The position numbers were made by a program, and so were the translations under genes. From CADEED01 sp039931065 (GTDB taxonomy: Bacteria > Pseudomonadota > Gammaproteobacteria > Steroidobacterales > Steroidobacteraceae), in assembly GCA_039931065.1 (NCBI GenBank), contig JBDTSP010000023.1, positions 1 to 64,000 on the forward strand: a stretch of 64,000 nt of DNA. The letters are read 5' to 3'. Below are positions 26,801-35,445 of the stretch, one piece after another (positions within the stretch are counted from its first letter, which is position 1; each line of letters opens with the position of its first letter). The notes below the pieces were generated by a model, which saw only the letters and a program-made list of their open reading frames with translations, searched no databases and was not told the DNA's origin.

Positions 26801-29624
26801 CGAGATGCGCTGCAACGGACTGCATGGCGTTCATGCAATCCGCCATCAGATCGAGATCGTGGGTTTCGAGACCGACGCCGCTGTCGAAAGATTTTCGCAC
26901 CCAATGTTCGAGCGGTGCGGTGAGGCGGATGCCATGGCGCGCCTCGGCCATGCGGGAGCTGCCCGACAAGGTATGGCAGGCGCGATACGCCTCCTCGCTC
27001 ACGGCATGCGGCGAGCCCCGCGTGCGTTCGACTTCGACGAAACGCAACACCGCGGCGATGTTCACCTGCGTCTCGCGGCTATAGATTTCGCGCAGTTGCA
27101 TGTCGGCGCTGGAATCTTCGTCCGGGCTCGACAGGACGATTTCCTCGCCGCCCTGGTTTTCGGAATCGTTGAAAGCCCAGTCTTCGACCACTTCGATGGA
27201 GCCATCGCCCGGCGCGACCTCGGCAGTGTCCGCGGGCGACGGAGGAGTGGGTGCCGCCACCGGCGGCTGCAACGTGGGAACACGATTGGTCGCGGCGATG
27301 ACGTCGTCGCGACGGGTGTCCATCGTTCGCTCGAGGATTTCCATGGTCGCGGTCTGCACGCCGGCCGGACCCTTGTTGGCGGCCAACGCGTGCGCACGAT
27401 CGATGATGTCCTGCGCCTTCGCCGGCGCGGCCTGGTTCGCTTCCAGCGCATTGACCAGTTCACCCGCGAGCGCGGACGCGTCGCGCACGGTCGCGAGAAT
27501 GGCGGGTGAGCGCTGCAGGGTATTTTCGATCACCTTGTTCAGCAGGTTTTCGATGGCCCAGGCGAACTCGGCAATGTCGCTGGCGCCGACCATGCGGCCA
27601 GAACCCTTGAGTGTGTGGAACGAGCGGCGCACACCGGCCAATGCATCCGTTTCGAGCGGATTCTGTTCCCAGGCCGGGAACAGCTTGGCGATGCGGGCGA
27701 CCTCTTCCCGGGCTTCCTCTATATAAAGAGTGAGCAACTCGGGATCGATGTGGATCGGCTTGGACCCGCCGACGCGTTGCTGCGCGGACTGGTGCAGCGT
27801 GGGGGCTCCATGAAAGCCGGGCGGCGCTACGCCAGCCTGCAGCGCATGGGCGCGTGCGGTGGCGCCGGCATCGGCCAGCAACACGGTGGCGGCATACGCC
27901 TCGGGCCCGAGCGGCGGCACCGTGGGCACCACGCGCTTCGGCATCTGCGTGAGCGCGGACAGGCAGGTCTGCGCGTTGTCGAGCATGTACCACGGATCCG
28001 CGCGGCCGGCCTGCAGCGTCTCCATGTAGTACTCGAGGCTGACCACCGCGTCCGCCAGCCGGTCGAGGTAGTTAGGCGGAACGGCCGTGCCACCGGGCTG
28101 CAGCAGTTCCTTGAGATGTTTCGCGATGCCATCGACGATCTCGACGGCGCGCGTCTTGCCCAACATGAGCAAGCCGGCCTTCATGCCGGCGATCAGGCCG
28201 GGCCAGGCGTCGAGCGCGCCGACGTCGAGGGTGCCCGCGACATTCGAGGCGATGGCTTCCTTCACGCGCACCAGGTTCACGCTGCACTCGCGCAGCACCG
28301 CCGATTGCACCTGCTGGAATTCCGCATCGACCGATTCCGTGTCTTCGGCGGGTTTGGCGGTCTTGGGGACGATGAGACCGATCAGATCGCGGTCGAGGCG
28401 ATCCTCGACATTGATGAGAGTGGCTGCGATGTGCACGAGCGCCGCGTGATCGGCGGGCGTCTTGCCGGCGGCCATCGCCTCGAGCCGGCTGGTCTCCTCG
28501 AGCACGAGCTGGCGCAGTTCGCCCAGGCCCAACACGCCCAACGTGTCGCCGATCTTGCGCAACATGCCGACCTGCGGTTCGAGTTCGGCGGGCTGGCCAC
28601 CGCGCCGGACGAAGATGTCCAGCACGTCCTTGACCTTGCCCAGATCCTCGCGGATCGCCGCCGACACGGTGCGCATGAGCTTGACCGAGGGCGCGGACAG
28701 GTTCTCGCGTTCCTGCTCCACCGAATCGTCGACGTTGAGCAGTTCGTTCAACTTGAACGACGCACGCACCGCCGTGATTTTCGGACCGTCGCTGGTGGCG
28801 CGCGCGATGTAATACAGCAGATTATTGAGCAGTTCGACCGGCGGACTCTGCGAGTAGCGGCCTTCACCCTGCGTGTAGAGCTGCAGGATCTCGCGATCGG
28901 CCAAGCCTAACAATCTCTTGACGGAGACGCCGGTCTCGAGTCCGCCCTCGCGCAGCGCTTCGATGACGGCGCCGACCACCCACCAGAGCTGGAACACCGA
29001 CTGGCGCGTGGCCACCTGTTCGAGCTGGTGAGCGACGGTTTCGAGTATCTCGAGATTCTGTTCGGTACGTTCGTTGCGGATCCAGCCCACGAGGCCGAGC
29101 TGGAAACGCGTACGCAGGCGGCGCGCCCACTGCGCGACGCTAAGGGCCGGTTCGCCAGCCGCGGGCTGGATCGGCGCGGCCTGCTGATCAGACTTGAGAT
29201 TGAGCAGCAGCAGCGTGCCTTCGGACAGCAGCGGGCTGCCACGCACCGCGCGCAGATCGTTGAGCAGCGGCAACAACACCAGCGCCAGATCGCGGCCGCC
29301 GGCGAGCACCCGCTCGACGTAACTCGGCAGCTGCACCATGGCGCGCATGAGCGCGTCGAGAGTCTCGGCCTGGTTCTTCTGCGAAGCGGGCGTAAGTAGA
29401 TAGTGGGTGACCTGCTCCATTTCCTCGGCGAGCAGCGCGGCGCCGAAGATCTCCAGCAGACGCAGCACACCTTGCACCTGGTGCAGGTCGGACACGCAGC
29501 GCTGCATCAGCACCACGTTTTCGGGTTGTTCGACGAAGGTCTCGAGCGCGGTGCGCGCTTCGTTGAGCGTGTTGTTCAGCTCGCGGCCGACGAGATCCAG
29601 CGTCTGTGAGGCGACTTCAGGCAT
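23895..29624 (-). CDS. chpA: ChpA hybrid histidine kinase of type IV pilus chemosensory system
   Basis: Giant CheA-like kinase (1909 aa) that receives signals from PilJ and phosphorylates PilG and PilH to control pilus extension and retraction. Order: an N-terminal FimL-like/Hpt region, several degenerate Hpt domains, then recognisable Hpt histidines in SFHTLKGSGR (about 660), CHTLSGSSR (about 880) and LHTLKGGAR (about 1080). A P/A-rich linker (about 1170-1280) follows. Next are the dimerisation and HATPase domain (NAVAHGIE, DDGAGM, GRGVGMDVV), a CheW domain and a C-terminal receiver (about 1780-1900, with DIEMPRMDG). Slightly shorter than P. aeruginosa ChpA. Confidence 0.95.
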   Translation of the reverse strand: MPEVASQTLDLVGRELNNTLNEARTALETFVEQPENVVLMQRCVSDLHQVQGVLRLLEIFGAALLAEEMEQVTHYLLTPASQKNQAETLDALMRAMVQLPSYVERVLAGGRDLALVLLPLLNDLRAVRGSPLLSEGTLLLLNLKSDQQAAPIQPAAGEPALSVAQWARRLRTRFQLGLVGWIRNERTEQNLEILETVAHQLEQVATRQSVFQLWWVVGAVIEALREGGLETGVSVKRLLGLADREILQLYTQGEGRYSQSPPVELLNNLLYYIARATSDGPKITAVRASFKLNELLNVDDSVEQERENLSAPSVKLMRTVSAAIREDLGKVKDVLDIFVRRGGQPAELEPQVGMLRKIGDTLGVLGLGELRQLVLEETSRLEAMAAGKTPADHAALVHIAATLINVEDRLDRDLIGLIVPKTAKPAEDTESVDAEFQQVQSAVLRECSVNLVRVKEAIASNVAGTLDVGALDAWPGLIAGMKAGLLMLGKTRAVEIVDGIAKHLKELLQPGGTAVPPNYLDRLADAVVSLEYYMETLQAGRADPWYMLDNAQTCLSALTQMPKRVVPTVPPLGPEAYAATVLLADAGATARAHALQAGVAPPGFHGAPTLHQSAQQRVGGSKPIHIDPELLTLYIEEAREEVARIAKLFPAWEQNPLETDALAGVRRSFHTLKGSGRMVGASDIAEFAWAIENLLNKVIENTLQRSPAILATVRDASALAGELVNALEANQAAPAKAQDIIDRAHALAANKGPAGVQTATMEILERTMDTRRDDVIAATNRVPTLQPPVAAPTPPSPADTAEVAPGDGSIEVVEDWAFNDSENQGGEEIVLSSPDEDSSADMQLREIYSRETQVNIAAVLRFVEVERTRGSPHAVSEEAYRACHTLSGSSRMAEARHGIRLTAPLEHWVRKSFDSGVGLETHDLDLMADCMNAMQSVAAHLDESTGFFQSHGALQARIEQATEELEQRIVAAARAAELAADPQPLAHAAPPPVAPAVAAPPASFPPSSPQAIAAAAPVADVVEDVLTDFDQEIASIFTDEAVELIDASQGALAEWNENRSSVDGLDALKRPLHTLKGGARMAGLMPMGDLSHELETLFMQIDSGVIPADDRAFGLAQTALDELARMRESVSTGKGVTTARGLIAKIHALSTPGSAAAAPAVQAPAPVSAPIPVMMAPEPKPELEAEPAPAFFAPPPKPTPPSIPTLSAVPTPMPMSPPPPRDEAIAEPPVLAPVWAPPPVIPVATIVTPTPAPEPTSVVMRAAAKDPISAGYAKDVDSDGPLLPPGAVPPGREPAAPADRPELARVDAELLDQLLNNSGEASIARARLEQQIGSIDFNVGELSRTVTRLKEQLRKLELETEAQILHRYEEEGGQRGEFDPLELDRYSSIQQFSRGLAETANDVGSIQQLLENLTKDTQNLLTQQARTITELQNGLMRTRMVPFQRHVQRLARIVRQAATDTGKKAELAIEGASGELDRQVLERMMPPFEHMLRNAVAHGIEKPEDRKKAGKNESGTITIALHREGSEVVVEVSDDGAGMNLKAIRDKGISLGMVRSDQQLSDEDILQLVLEPGFSTAGAVSTLSGRGVGMDVVASEIKKLGGALHMETKLGEGSRFTIRLPLTLAISHALILRANDELYALPLPTVEGVVRLSRTEVEAHLGSDAPPFEYGGQKYKFQHLAFYVGREPGPLPDGDVTVPVILVRAGEHSTGLVTDELVGSREIVVKSVGPQISAIRGISGATILGDGRIVIILDIGALVRTDFRARTEPVMPREKTDTRSVALVVDDSITVRRVTQRLLERNGMRVLTARDGVDAMEMLQEHTPDIILLDIEMPRMDGYEVATQVRADPRLAVIPIIMITSRVGEKHRARAIEIGVDDYLGKPYQEAQLLEAIEPLIARRREQHLREAN

Positions 29625-29645
29625 TCGGTGGTCGATCTATCCGTG

Positions 29646-31031
29646 TTACGAGGCCAACGAAACCGTGCGCGTGCGCGCGGTGGCGCCCGGCTTCGGCTGA
29701 GGACTGACTCCGGTAGTCGCGGCCGCGGCCGCCGCGATGGCCGCGCCGGCCGCCGCCACCTGGCGCGGTACGGGCGCGCCCGGCAACCGGAAACCGGAGG
29801 CGGACTGACGCATCGCAGCCGACAGCTGCGCGAGTTTCGAAATACTCTGCGAGGTCGCGGTGGTCGACTCGGCGGTCTGCGTCGAGATCTCCTTGAGGAC
29901 CTGCATGTTCCGCGCGATCTTCTGCGCCTCGCTCACCTGCTGGCGTGAGCTCGAGAAAATGTTCTGCACGAGACTCGCGATCTGGTTCGAGACCTGCTCG
30001 ATCTCTTCCAGTGCCGCGCCGGCATTTTCGGCGAGCAGGGCTCCGCCCACCACGTCGGTGGTGCTGCGCTCCATCGAGACGACGGCTTCGTTCGTATCCG
30101 CCTGAATCGCGCGCACCAGGGTTTCGATCTGGCGGGTCGCGGCGGCGGCGCGTTCGGCGAGGCGCTGGACTTCGTCGGCGACCACCGCGAAGCCGCGGCC
30201 CGCATCACCGGCCATCGAGGCCTGGATGGATGCGTTCAAGGCGAGAATGTTGGTCTGCTCGGCGATGTCGTTGATGAGTTCGACGATGTTGCCGATTTCC
30301 TGCGAGCTCTCACCCAGCCGCTTGATGCGTTTGCTGGTTTCCTGAATGGTCTCGCGGATGGTGTTCATGCCATCGATCGTGCGGCGCACCGCATCGCCAC
30401 CCTTGTGGGCGACATCGACCGAGTGACGCGCGACGTCCGAGGCGCGCTCGGAATTGCCCGAGATGGCCTCGGTGCTGCTCGCCATGTTGCTGGCGGATTC
30501 GGTGGCGCCGACGATCTGCTTCGATTGGGCGCTCGAAGCCTTCGCCAGATGCGCGGACAACGCCTGCGTTTGCCGCGTGGCGCCGTCCAGCTGGATGGCC
30601 GACTGGTTGATCGTAGCGACCAGGTCGCGCAACACGCCGATGGCGTAGTTGATGGAATCCGCGATTGTGCCGGTGATGTCTTCGGTCACCGTGGCCTGCA
30701 CGGTGAGATCGCCATCGGCGAGCGGAGCGAGTTCGTCGAGCAGGCGCAGAATGGCCTGCTGGTTACGTTCGGTTTCCTTGCGCTGCGCCAGCGACAACGC
30801 CTCGCGATGCAAGAAGTCGCTTTCGATCACCTTGATACGGCCGTAGACGAGGAATGGCGGAACGGCCGTCGCCAGGGTGAACGCAGCTGCGAGGGCGTAG
30901 AGGATGTCGAGCTTGAGGAGCCAGGCGGCCAACCAGCTCGCGGCGCTGAGCACCAGCAGCACGAGTGTGATGGTCACGAGGCTGCTGAGCGATTTGAGCG
31001 TGCGTGAGCCGCCGGCGACTTCGCTGTTCAT
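29646..31031 (-). CDS. pilJ: PilJ-like methyl-accepting chemotaxis protein lacking the periplasmic domain
   Basis: Receptor for the Pil-Chp pathway. Two transmembrane helices (about residues 14-34 and 38-58) are almost adjacent, leaving no room for the large periplasmic PilJ domains of P. aeruginosa (682 aa); this protein has only 461 aa. A cytoplasmic coiled coil follows, with the receptor tip EQTNILALNASIQASMAG and FAVVADEVQRLAER. The ATG at 31031 overlaps the pilI stop (ATGA). Identification rests on the operon position and tip sequence. Confidence 0.9.
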   Translation of the reverse strand: MNSEVAGGSRTLKSLSSLVTITLVLLVLSAASWLAAWLLKLDILYALAAAFTLATAVPPFLVYGRIKVIESDFLHREALSLAQRKETERNQQAILRLLDELAPLADGDLTVQATVTEDITGTIADSINYAIGVLRDLVATINQSAIQLDGATRQTQALSAHLAKASSAQSKQIVGATESASNMASSTEAISGNSERASDVARHSVDVAHKGGDAVRRTIDGMNTIRETIQETSKRIKRLGESSQEIGNIVELINDIAEQTNILALNASIQASMAGDAGRGFAVVADEVQRLAERAAAATRQIETLVRAIQADTNEAVVSMERSTTDVVGGALLAENAGAALEEIEQVSNQIASLVQNIFSSSRQQVSEAQKIARNMQVLKEISTQTAESTTATSQSISKLAQLSAAMRQSASGFRLPGAPVPRQVAAAGAAIAAAAAATTGVSPQPKPGATARTRTVSLAS

Positions 31032-31591
31032 GCCGCGGCCTCCTGGAAGGACGGGCTCTCGACCAGCTGACGCAGGCTCAACACCGGCCACTGCTCCGGG
31101 CCGCGCCGGAAGGCGCCGGCGAGATAACGTTCGCAACGCACCACCGTCGGTGGCGCGTCACCGGAAAATTCGGATTCGGAAAATCGACGGAAGCCCAGCA
31201 CTTCATCGACCACCAGGCCCGCCGGCACTTCACGGTGATTGACGACAATGACGCGCACGTTGCGGCTGTTGGGCGTGAGACCCGACCCCAGGTACTGACG
31301 CAGATCGAGAATCGGCAGCAATTGCCCGCGCACATTGGCGATGCCTTTCACCCAGGGCTTGGCACCTGGAACCCGCGTGAGTCCGGGTGGCACGGCCAAC
31401 ACTTCGCGCGTTTCTTCGCGCGCCGCGAGATACAGCTCGCCGGCCATGCGGAACGCCACACCCACCCACTCGCGTGCGCCCGGGTTTTCCGAAGCGGCGG
31501 CGGCGGTAACCGCGCGGCCACGACGCTCGAGCTCGGCCAGCAGTTCGAAGGGCTTGTCGCGCAGGTGTTTGAGCGAAACGATTTCGGTCAT
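31028..31591 (-). CDS. pilI: PilI, CheW-like coupling protein
   Basis: CheW-domain adaptor (187 aa) expected to join PilJ to ChpA. The N-terminal LRDKPFELLAELERR and the CheW core (WVGVAFRMAGELYLAAREE..EVL, then VRGQLLPILDLRQYLG) match PilI. It starts 9 bp after pilH and overlaps pilJ by 4 bp, so all are coupled. No oddities beyond the short PilJ partner. Confidence 0.93.
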   Translation of the reverse strand: MTEIVSLKHLRDKPFELLAELERRGRAVTAAAASENPGAREWVGVAFRMAGELYLAAREETREVLAVPPGLTRVPGAKPWVKGIANVRGQLLPILDLRQYLGSGLTPNSRNVRVIVVNHREVPAGLVVDEVLGFRRFSESEFSGDAPPTVVRCERYLAGAFRRGPEQWPVLSLRQLVESPSFQEAAA

Positions 31592-31600
31592 GACGTCAGG

Positions 31601-31966
31601 TCAGGCCGCAAGGGTAGCCTGCGCCTTCGCCACGAGCTGATCGGGCGACACAGGCTTGACCATGTAATCGACCGCGCCCTGGCGCAGACCCCAGATCTTG
31701 TCGGTCTCCTGTCCCTTGGACGTGACCATGATGATCGGGATGGTTTTGGTCTTCGGATCGTTCGCCAGCGTGCGGGTGGCCTGGTAGCCATTGATGCCCG
31801 GCATGACGACGTCCATGAAAATGAGATCGGGAGTCATCTCGCGCGCCATGCGCACGCCTTCCGCGCCGTCCGCGGCGGTGGCGGTCTGGTAGCCAGACCT
31901 CTCCAACGCCTTCTTCATGACGTGCACTTCGGTCGGGGAATCATCCACGATCAAAATCAGAGCCAT
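31601..31966 (-). CDS. pilH: PilH response regulator
   Basis: Stand-alone CheY-like receiver (121 aa). The acidic pair is in VDDSPTE, the phosphorylation aspartate in FMDVVMPGING and the switch lysine in YMVKPVSPDQL. In Pseudomonas, PilH favours pilus retraction and limits cAMP signalling. The ATG at 31966 lies 2 bp after the pilG stop; the longer frame overlaps pilG and has no receiver sequence. Confidence 0.94.
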   Translation of the reverse strand: MALILIVDDSPTEVHVMKKALERSGYQTATAADGAEGVRMAREMTPDLIFMDVVMPGINGYQATRTLANDPKTKTIPIIMVTSKGQETDKIWGLRQGAVDYMVKPVSPDQLVAKAQATLAA

Positions 31967-31968
31967 AC

Positions 31969-32364
31969 TCACCTCGCAGCGACGTGCGTCTCGATGGCAG
32001 ACAGCAGTTCGTCTTTCGTGAAAGGTTTCGTAAGGTAGTACTCCGATCCCACGATGCGCCCGCGGGCGCGATCGAACAGACCGTCTTTCGATGACAGCAT
32101 GATCACCGGAATCGATTTGAAGACTTTGTTGTGCTTGATGAGCGAGCACGTCTGGTAGCCATCGAGCCGCGGCATCATGATGTCGACGAACACGATGTCG
32201 GGGGTGTAGTCCGCCACCTTCGCGAGCGCATCGAAACCATCCACCGCCGTGTAGACCTCGCAGCCTTCTTTGGCGAGCAGAGTCTCGGCGGTCTTGCGAA
32301 TGGTCTTGCTGTCGTCGATGACGAGGACCTTCAGACCCTTGAGGTGGGAGCTGGTGTCGTTCAC
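31969..32364 (-). CDS. pilG: PilG response regulator
   Basis: CheY-like receiver (131 aa) that in Pseudomonas promotes pilus extension and twitching. The acidic pocket (VIDDSKTIRKTAE), phospho-Asp (FVDIMMPRLDGYQ) and lysine (YLTKPFTKDEL) are intact. The start is GTG with a strong AGGAGAGG upstream. First gene of the minus-strand Pil-Chp operon; it diverges from gshB, the same arrangement as in Pseudomonas. Confidence 0.95.
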   Translation of the reverse strand: MNDTSSHLKGLKVLVIDDSKTIRKTAETLLAKEGCEVYTAVDGFDALAKVADYTPDIVFVDIMMPRLDGYQTCSLIKHNKVFKSIPVIMLSSKDGLFDRARGRIVGSEYYLTKPFTKDELLSAIETHVAAR

Positions 32365-32451
32365 CTAAACCTCTCCTGAAACAAACAAAAAAAGGCCAAA
32401 AAAATGGACAAAAGAAATCATTGTCGCGCCGCTATTAATAAGTGACGACGC

Positions 32452-32481
32452 TTGGCAAGCTGTGGGGCGTTTTAACATATA
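32452..32481 (+). promoter_or_regulatory. possible gshB promoter
   Basis: TTGGCA (32452-32457), 18-bp spacer, CATATA (32476-32481), about 55 bp before the gshB ATG in the AT-rich pilG-gshB gap. Partial consensus only. Confidence 0.35.
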
Positions 32482-32534
32482 GGCATACCCCCGGCTATGC
32501 CGGTCACGTCACGTTTTTGAGGTCGGAGTTGTCG

Positions 32535-33503
32535 ATGCCGAAAACACCTAGTCTTGCCGTGGTGATGGACCCGATCGCGAAGGCCAAATTTGCGAAGGAC
32601 TCCACACTTGCGATGTTGCTTGCGGCCGCCGCTCGTGGCTGGAGGCTCACGTATTTCGAGCAGTCCGACCTGTTCCTGCGCGACGGCTTGGCGCTCGGGC
32701 GCGGACGCCCTCTCCAGGTCTTCAACGACCCGGCGCGCTGGTTCGAACTCGGCGAGCAGAGCGTCATGAAACTCGGCGACTTCGATTGCGTTTTCATGCG
32801 CAAGGACCCGCCGTTCGACGCCGAATACATCTACACCACGTACATTCTGGAGCGCGCCGAGTTGCAGGGCGCATTCGTCGCGAACAAGCCGCAGGGCCTG
32901 CGCGACATGAACGAAAAGGTGTACACCGCGTGGTTTCCGCAGTGCTGCGCGCCCACGTTGATCACCCGCAGCGCCACCGACATCACGGCGTTCGCCGCGG
33001 AGCACGTCAAGATCGTCGTCAAGCCGCTCGACGGCATGGGCGGCAAGTCGATTTTCGTCACCGAAAAGGGCGACAAGAACCTGCCGGTGATCATCGAAAC
33101 ACTGACCGACAACGGGCAGCGCTTTGCCATCGCGCAGCGCTACGTGCCCGAGATCTCCGCCAGCGGCGACTCGCGCGTGCTGTTGATCGACGGTCAGCCA
33201 GTCCCCTACGCGCTCGCCCGGATTCCGGCGGCTCACGACAATCGCGGCAACCTCGCGGCGGGAGCCAAGGGTGTCGGCCGCGAACTGAACGAACGCGACC
33301 GGTGGTTAGCGGCCGAGATCGGTCCCAAGCTCGCCGAACTCGGCATGGTGTTCGTGGGGATCGACGTCATCGGTGGCTTCGTGACCGAGATCAACGTCAC
33401 GAGTCCGACAGGAATTCGTGAACTAGACAGCCAGTTCGGGCTCAATATTGGAGACATGGTTATTGACGCATTGGCGCGCCGCATAGGCGCGAAACAGGCT
33501 TGA
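32535..33503 (+). CDS. gshB: glutathione synthetase
   Basis: ATP-grasp ligase that joins gamma-glutamylcysteine and glycine, the last step of glutathione synthesis. Family markers are VVMDPI at the start, FMRKDPPFD, NKPQGLRDMNEK, the ATP-grasp KPLDGMGG loop and NVTSPTGIRE near the end. Length from the ATG at 32535 is 322 aa, close to E. coli GshB (316). The preceding GGTCGGAG can serve as ribosome site. It is followed by tonB with one base between, as in Pseudomonas. Confidence 0.96.
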   Translation: MPKTPSLAVVMDPIAKAKFAKDSTLAMLLAAAARGWRLTYFEQSDLFLRDGLALGRGRPLQVFNDPARWFELGEQSVMKLGDFDCVFMRKDPPFDAEYIYTTYILERAELQGAFVANKPQGLRDMNEKVYTAWFPQCCAPTLITRSATDITAFAAEHVKIVVKPLDGMGGKSIFVTEKGDKNLPVIIETLTDNGQRFAIAQRYVPEISASGDSRVLLIDGQPVPYALARIPAAHDNRGNLAAGAKGVGRELNERDRWLAAEIGPKLAELGMVFVGIDVIGGFVTEINVTSPTGIRELDSQFGLNIGDMVIDALARRIGAKQA

Positions 33504-33504
33504 A

Positions 33505-34419
33505 ATGAGTGCCCGCGCGCTGCAATTGCGCGAAGGTATCGCGCCCACGCGCGATCGCCTCACCACGACCGTGTTCATGGCGGCCCTGGTTCACGGGGTG
33601 ATCATCGTCGGCGTCACCTTCGGTTCCGTGCGGCACGACTCGGCTGCCGCACCGGGATTGGAAGTCCTGATCGTTTCCGAAGACGTCCCCGAAGCCCAAC
33701 GCAACGAGACCGCCACATACCTCGCCCAGCGCACGCAGCTCGGCTCCGGCAACAGCATCGATCCGGCGGAGGCGCGCTCGCCCCGCGCGGCGGCCGAACA
33801 CGAGGCGCGCAACGGCCGCGCGGACGGCACGACGCTGGCGGAAGATGCCGGCGCATTGCTCGCTGTAGCCGATAACCGCGCGCTAACTACCACCGCCCCG
33901 CAGCCCGACATCCTCTACTTCGCGCCGCCCGCCAGCCTGACCGAAGCGGCCGAAGTGCCGGTGCAGACCGACGGCAACAACGAACACGACAAGCTTGGGC
34001 AAGACGAGACCGAAGACCAGAAAATCCGCGGCCCACAGCGCGACGAATTGTGGGTGACGCCTGACACCCGCCAAGCGTTGGTGGCGCCATACCTGGTCGC
34101 CTGGCGACTCAAGATCGAGCGGCTCGGCACATTGAATTTCCCGCAGGCCGCGTGGCGTGCACCAGGAACTCGCAACCCCGACGTCGAAGTGGTCATCCTG
34201 GCCGACGGCACGCTCGAATCGGCCACCATTCGCCGCTCCAGCGGCTCGGCCAAACTCGATCAGGCGGCGACGGACATCTTGAAACTGGCGAGTCCGTTCG
34301 ATCCTTTCCCGAAGGAACTCGCCGACAAGTACCGGCTGTTGCGTTTCACCTACGGCTGGGAGTTCGACGGCCAGAAGGTTGGCCGCGGAGCCGTGACCGC
34401 GCCGGCGGATTCACGGTAA
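33505..34419 (+). CDS. tonB: TonB-family energy transducer
   Basis: Inner-membrane protein (304 aa) with one N-terminal helix (about 22-40), a long hydrophilic periplasmic stretch and a C-terminal TonB domain (about 190-290, DVEVVILADGTLESATI..SSG....D.AA). The proline-rich spacer of classical TonB is missing. The gene holds the position of Pseudomonas PA0406 (tonB3), which is needed for twitching motility, so a role with the adjacent type IV pilus genes is as likely as iron or B12 uptake. Confidence 0.88.
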   Translation: MSARALQLREGIAPTRDRLTTTVFMAALVHGVIIVGVTFGSVRHDSAAAPGLEVLIVSEDVPEAQRNETATYLAQRTQLGSGNSIDPAEARSPRAAAEHEARNGRADGTTLAEDAGALLAVADNRALTTTAPQPDILYFAPPASLTEAAEVPVQTDGNNEHDKLGQDETEDQKIRGPQRDELWVTPDTRQALVAPYLVAWRLKIERLGTLNFPQAAWRAPGTRNPDVEVVILADGTLESATIRRSSGSAKLDQAATDILKLASPFDPFPKELADKYRLLRFTYGWEFDGQKVGRGAVTAPADSR

Positions 34420-34430
34420 AGTTGCCGCCT

Positions 34431-34994
34431 ATGAGCGGCGTCACCAGTCTTTCGAACCATCTGCTGATTGCGATGCCCCAGCTCAGCGACCCGAACTTTT
34501 CGCAGACTGTTTCACTGATCTGCGAACACGGCGAGAAGGGTGCGCTCGGCATCGTGCTCAATCGTCCGCTGTCGATGACGCTCAGCGAAGTCTTCGAACA
34601 GATGAAGATCGAGCCCACCGACAAGAAAGCGGCCGATCTGCCGGTCCTGCGTGGCGGTCCGGTGCACCAGGACCGCGGCTTCGTCCTCCATCGTCCGGGC
34701 GGCGAATGGGACAGCACACACAAGATTTCCGACCAGATCCAGGTCACCACCTCGCGCGACGTGCTCGCGGCCATGGCCTCCGGCTCCGGCCCCGACAAAG
34801 CCTTCATCGCCCTGGGTTACGCAGGCTGGGAAGCCGGCCAGCTCGAAAAGGAAATGCTCGACAACTCATGGTTGTCGGTGCCGGCGGATGAAAGCGTGAT
34901 TTTCGATCTGCCTTACGAGGAGCGCTGGCTCGCGACGCTCCGGTTGCTCGGGGTCGAACCTGCGCAGCTCACGTCATTCTCCGGTCATGCCTGA
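34431..34994 (+). CDS. YqgE/AlgH family protein
   Basis: DUF179 protein (187 aa) of unknown biochemical role; the homologue AlgH affects alginate regulation in Pseudomonas. Typical pattern: LIAMPQLSDPNFSQTV..ICEH...GALGIVLNRPL and GGPVHQDRGFVLH. The ATG at 34431 lies 11 bp after tonB. Its 3' end overlaps ruvX by 8 bp, a pairing conserved across gammaproteobacteria. Confidence 0.95.
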   Translation: MSGVTSLSNHLLIAMPQLSDPNFSQTVSLICEHGEKGALGIVLNRPLSMTLSEVFEQMKIEPTDKKAADLPVLRGGPVHQDRGFVLHRPGGEWDSTHKISDQIQVTTSRDVLAAMASGSGPDKAFIALGYAGWEAGQLEKEMLDNSWLSVPADESVIFDLPYEERWLATLRLLGVEPAQLTSFSGHA

Positions 34995-35445
34995 CCCGGC
35001 TCCCGGAAAGCCAACAATAGTCGTCGCGCTCGACTTCGGACTCAAACGTATTGGCATCGCGAGCGGCGACACGTTGACCCGCTCCGCTCACCCCCGCACC
35101 ACGGTTTCCAACGGACCCCTGGGTCCCGATTGGAAAGCCATCGAACGCGTGCTGGCTGATACACGTCCGGCGCGAATCGCGGTCGGTGAACCCTATAATG
35201 CCGACGGCTCGGCGAGCGCGCTCACCGAGACCGCCCGCCGATTCGCAGCCGATCTTGGCCAGCGCAGTGCACTGCCCGTCGACCTGGTCGATGAACGTCA
35301 CTCCTCGCAGGCAGCCTACGAACGGCTGCGCACCGCGCGCGCCAGCGGCGAACGCAAGCGACGTGTAACGCGCGCAGACGTGGATGCGGTGGCGGCGGCA
35401 GTGATCCTGGAACGATGGTTCGAACTTCAAACGACAAAGAAATGA
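34987..35445 (+). CDS. ruvX: RuvX/YqgF Holliday junction resolvase-like protein
   Basis: RNase H-fold protein (152 aa) involved in pre-16S rRNA 5'-end maturation and possibly Holliday junction resolution. The first catalytic Asp is in VVALDFGLKRIGIA, followed by VGEPYNADGS and a final acidic site in TRADVDAVAAAV, with DERHSSQAA between. Start overlaps yqgE; stop overlaps pyrB (ATGA). Confidence 0.95.
   Translation: MPDPAPGKPTIVVALDFGLKRIGIASGDTLTRSAHPRTTVSNGPLGPDWKAIERVLADTRPARIAVGEPYNADGSASALTETARRFAADLGQRSALPVDLVDERHSSQAAYERLRTARASGERKRRVTRADVDAVAAAVILERWFELQTTKK

Noticed and set aside
25059..27509. Long plus-strand open frame (816 codons) opposite chpA
   Set aside because: It is the mirror of a GC-rich coding strand, with R/H/G-rich composition and no domain pattern; chpA on the minus strand is clearly the real gene.
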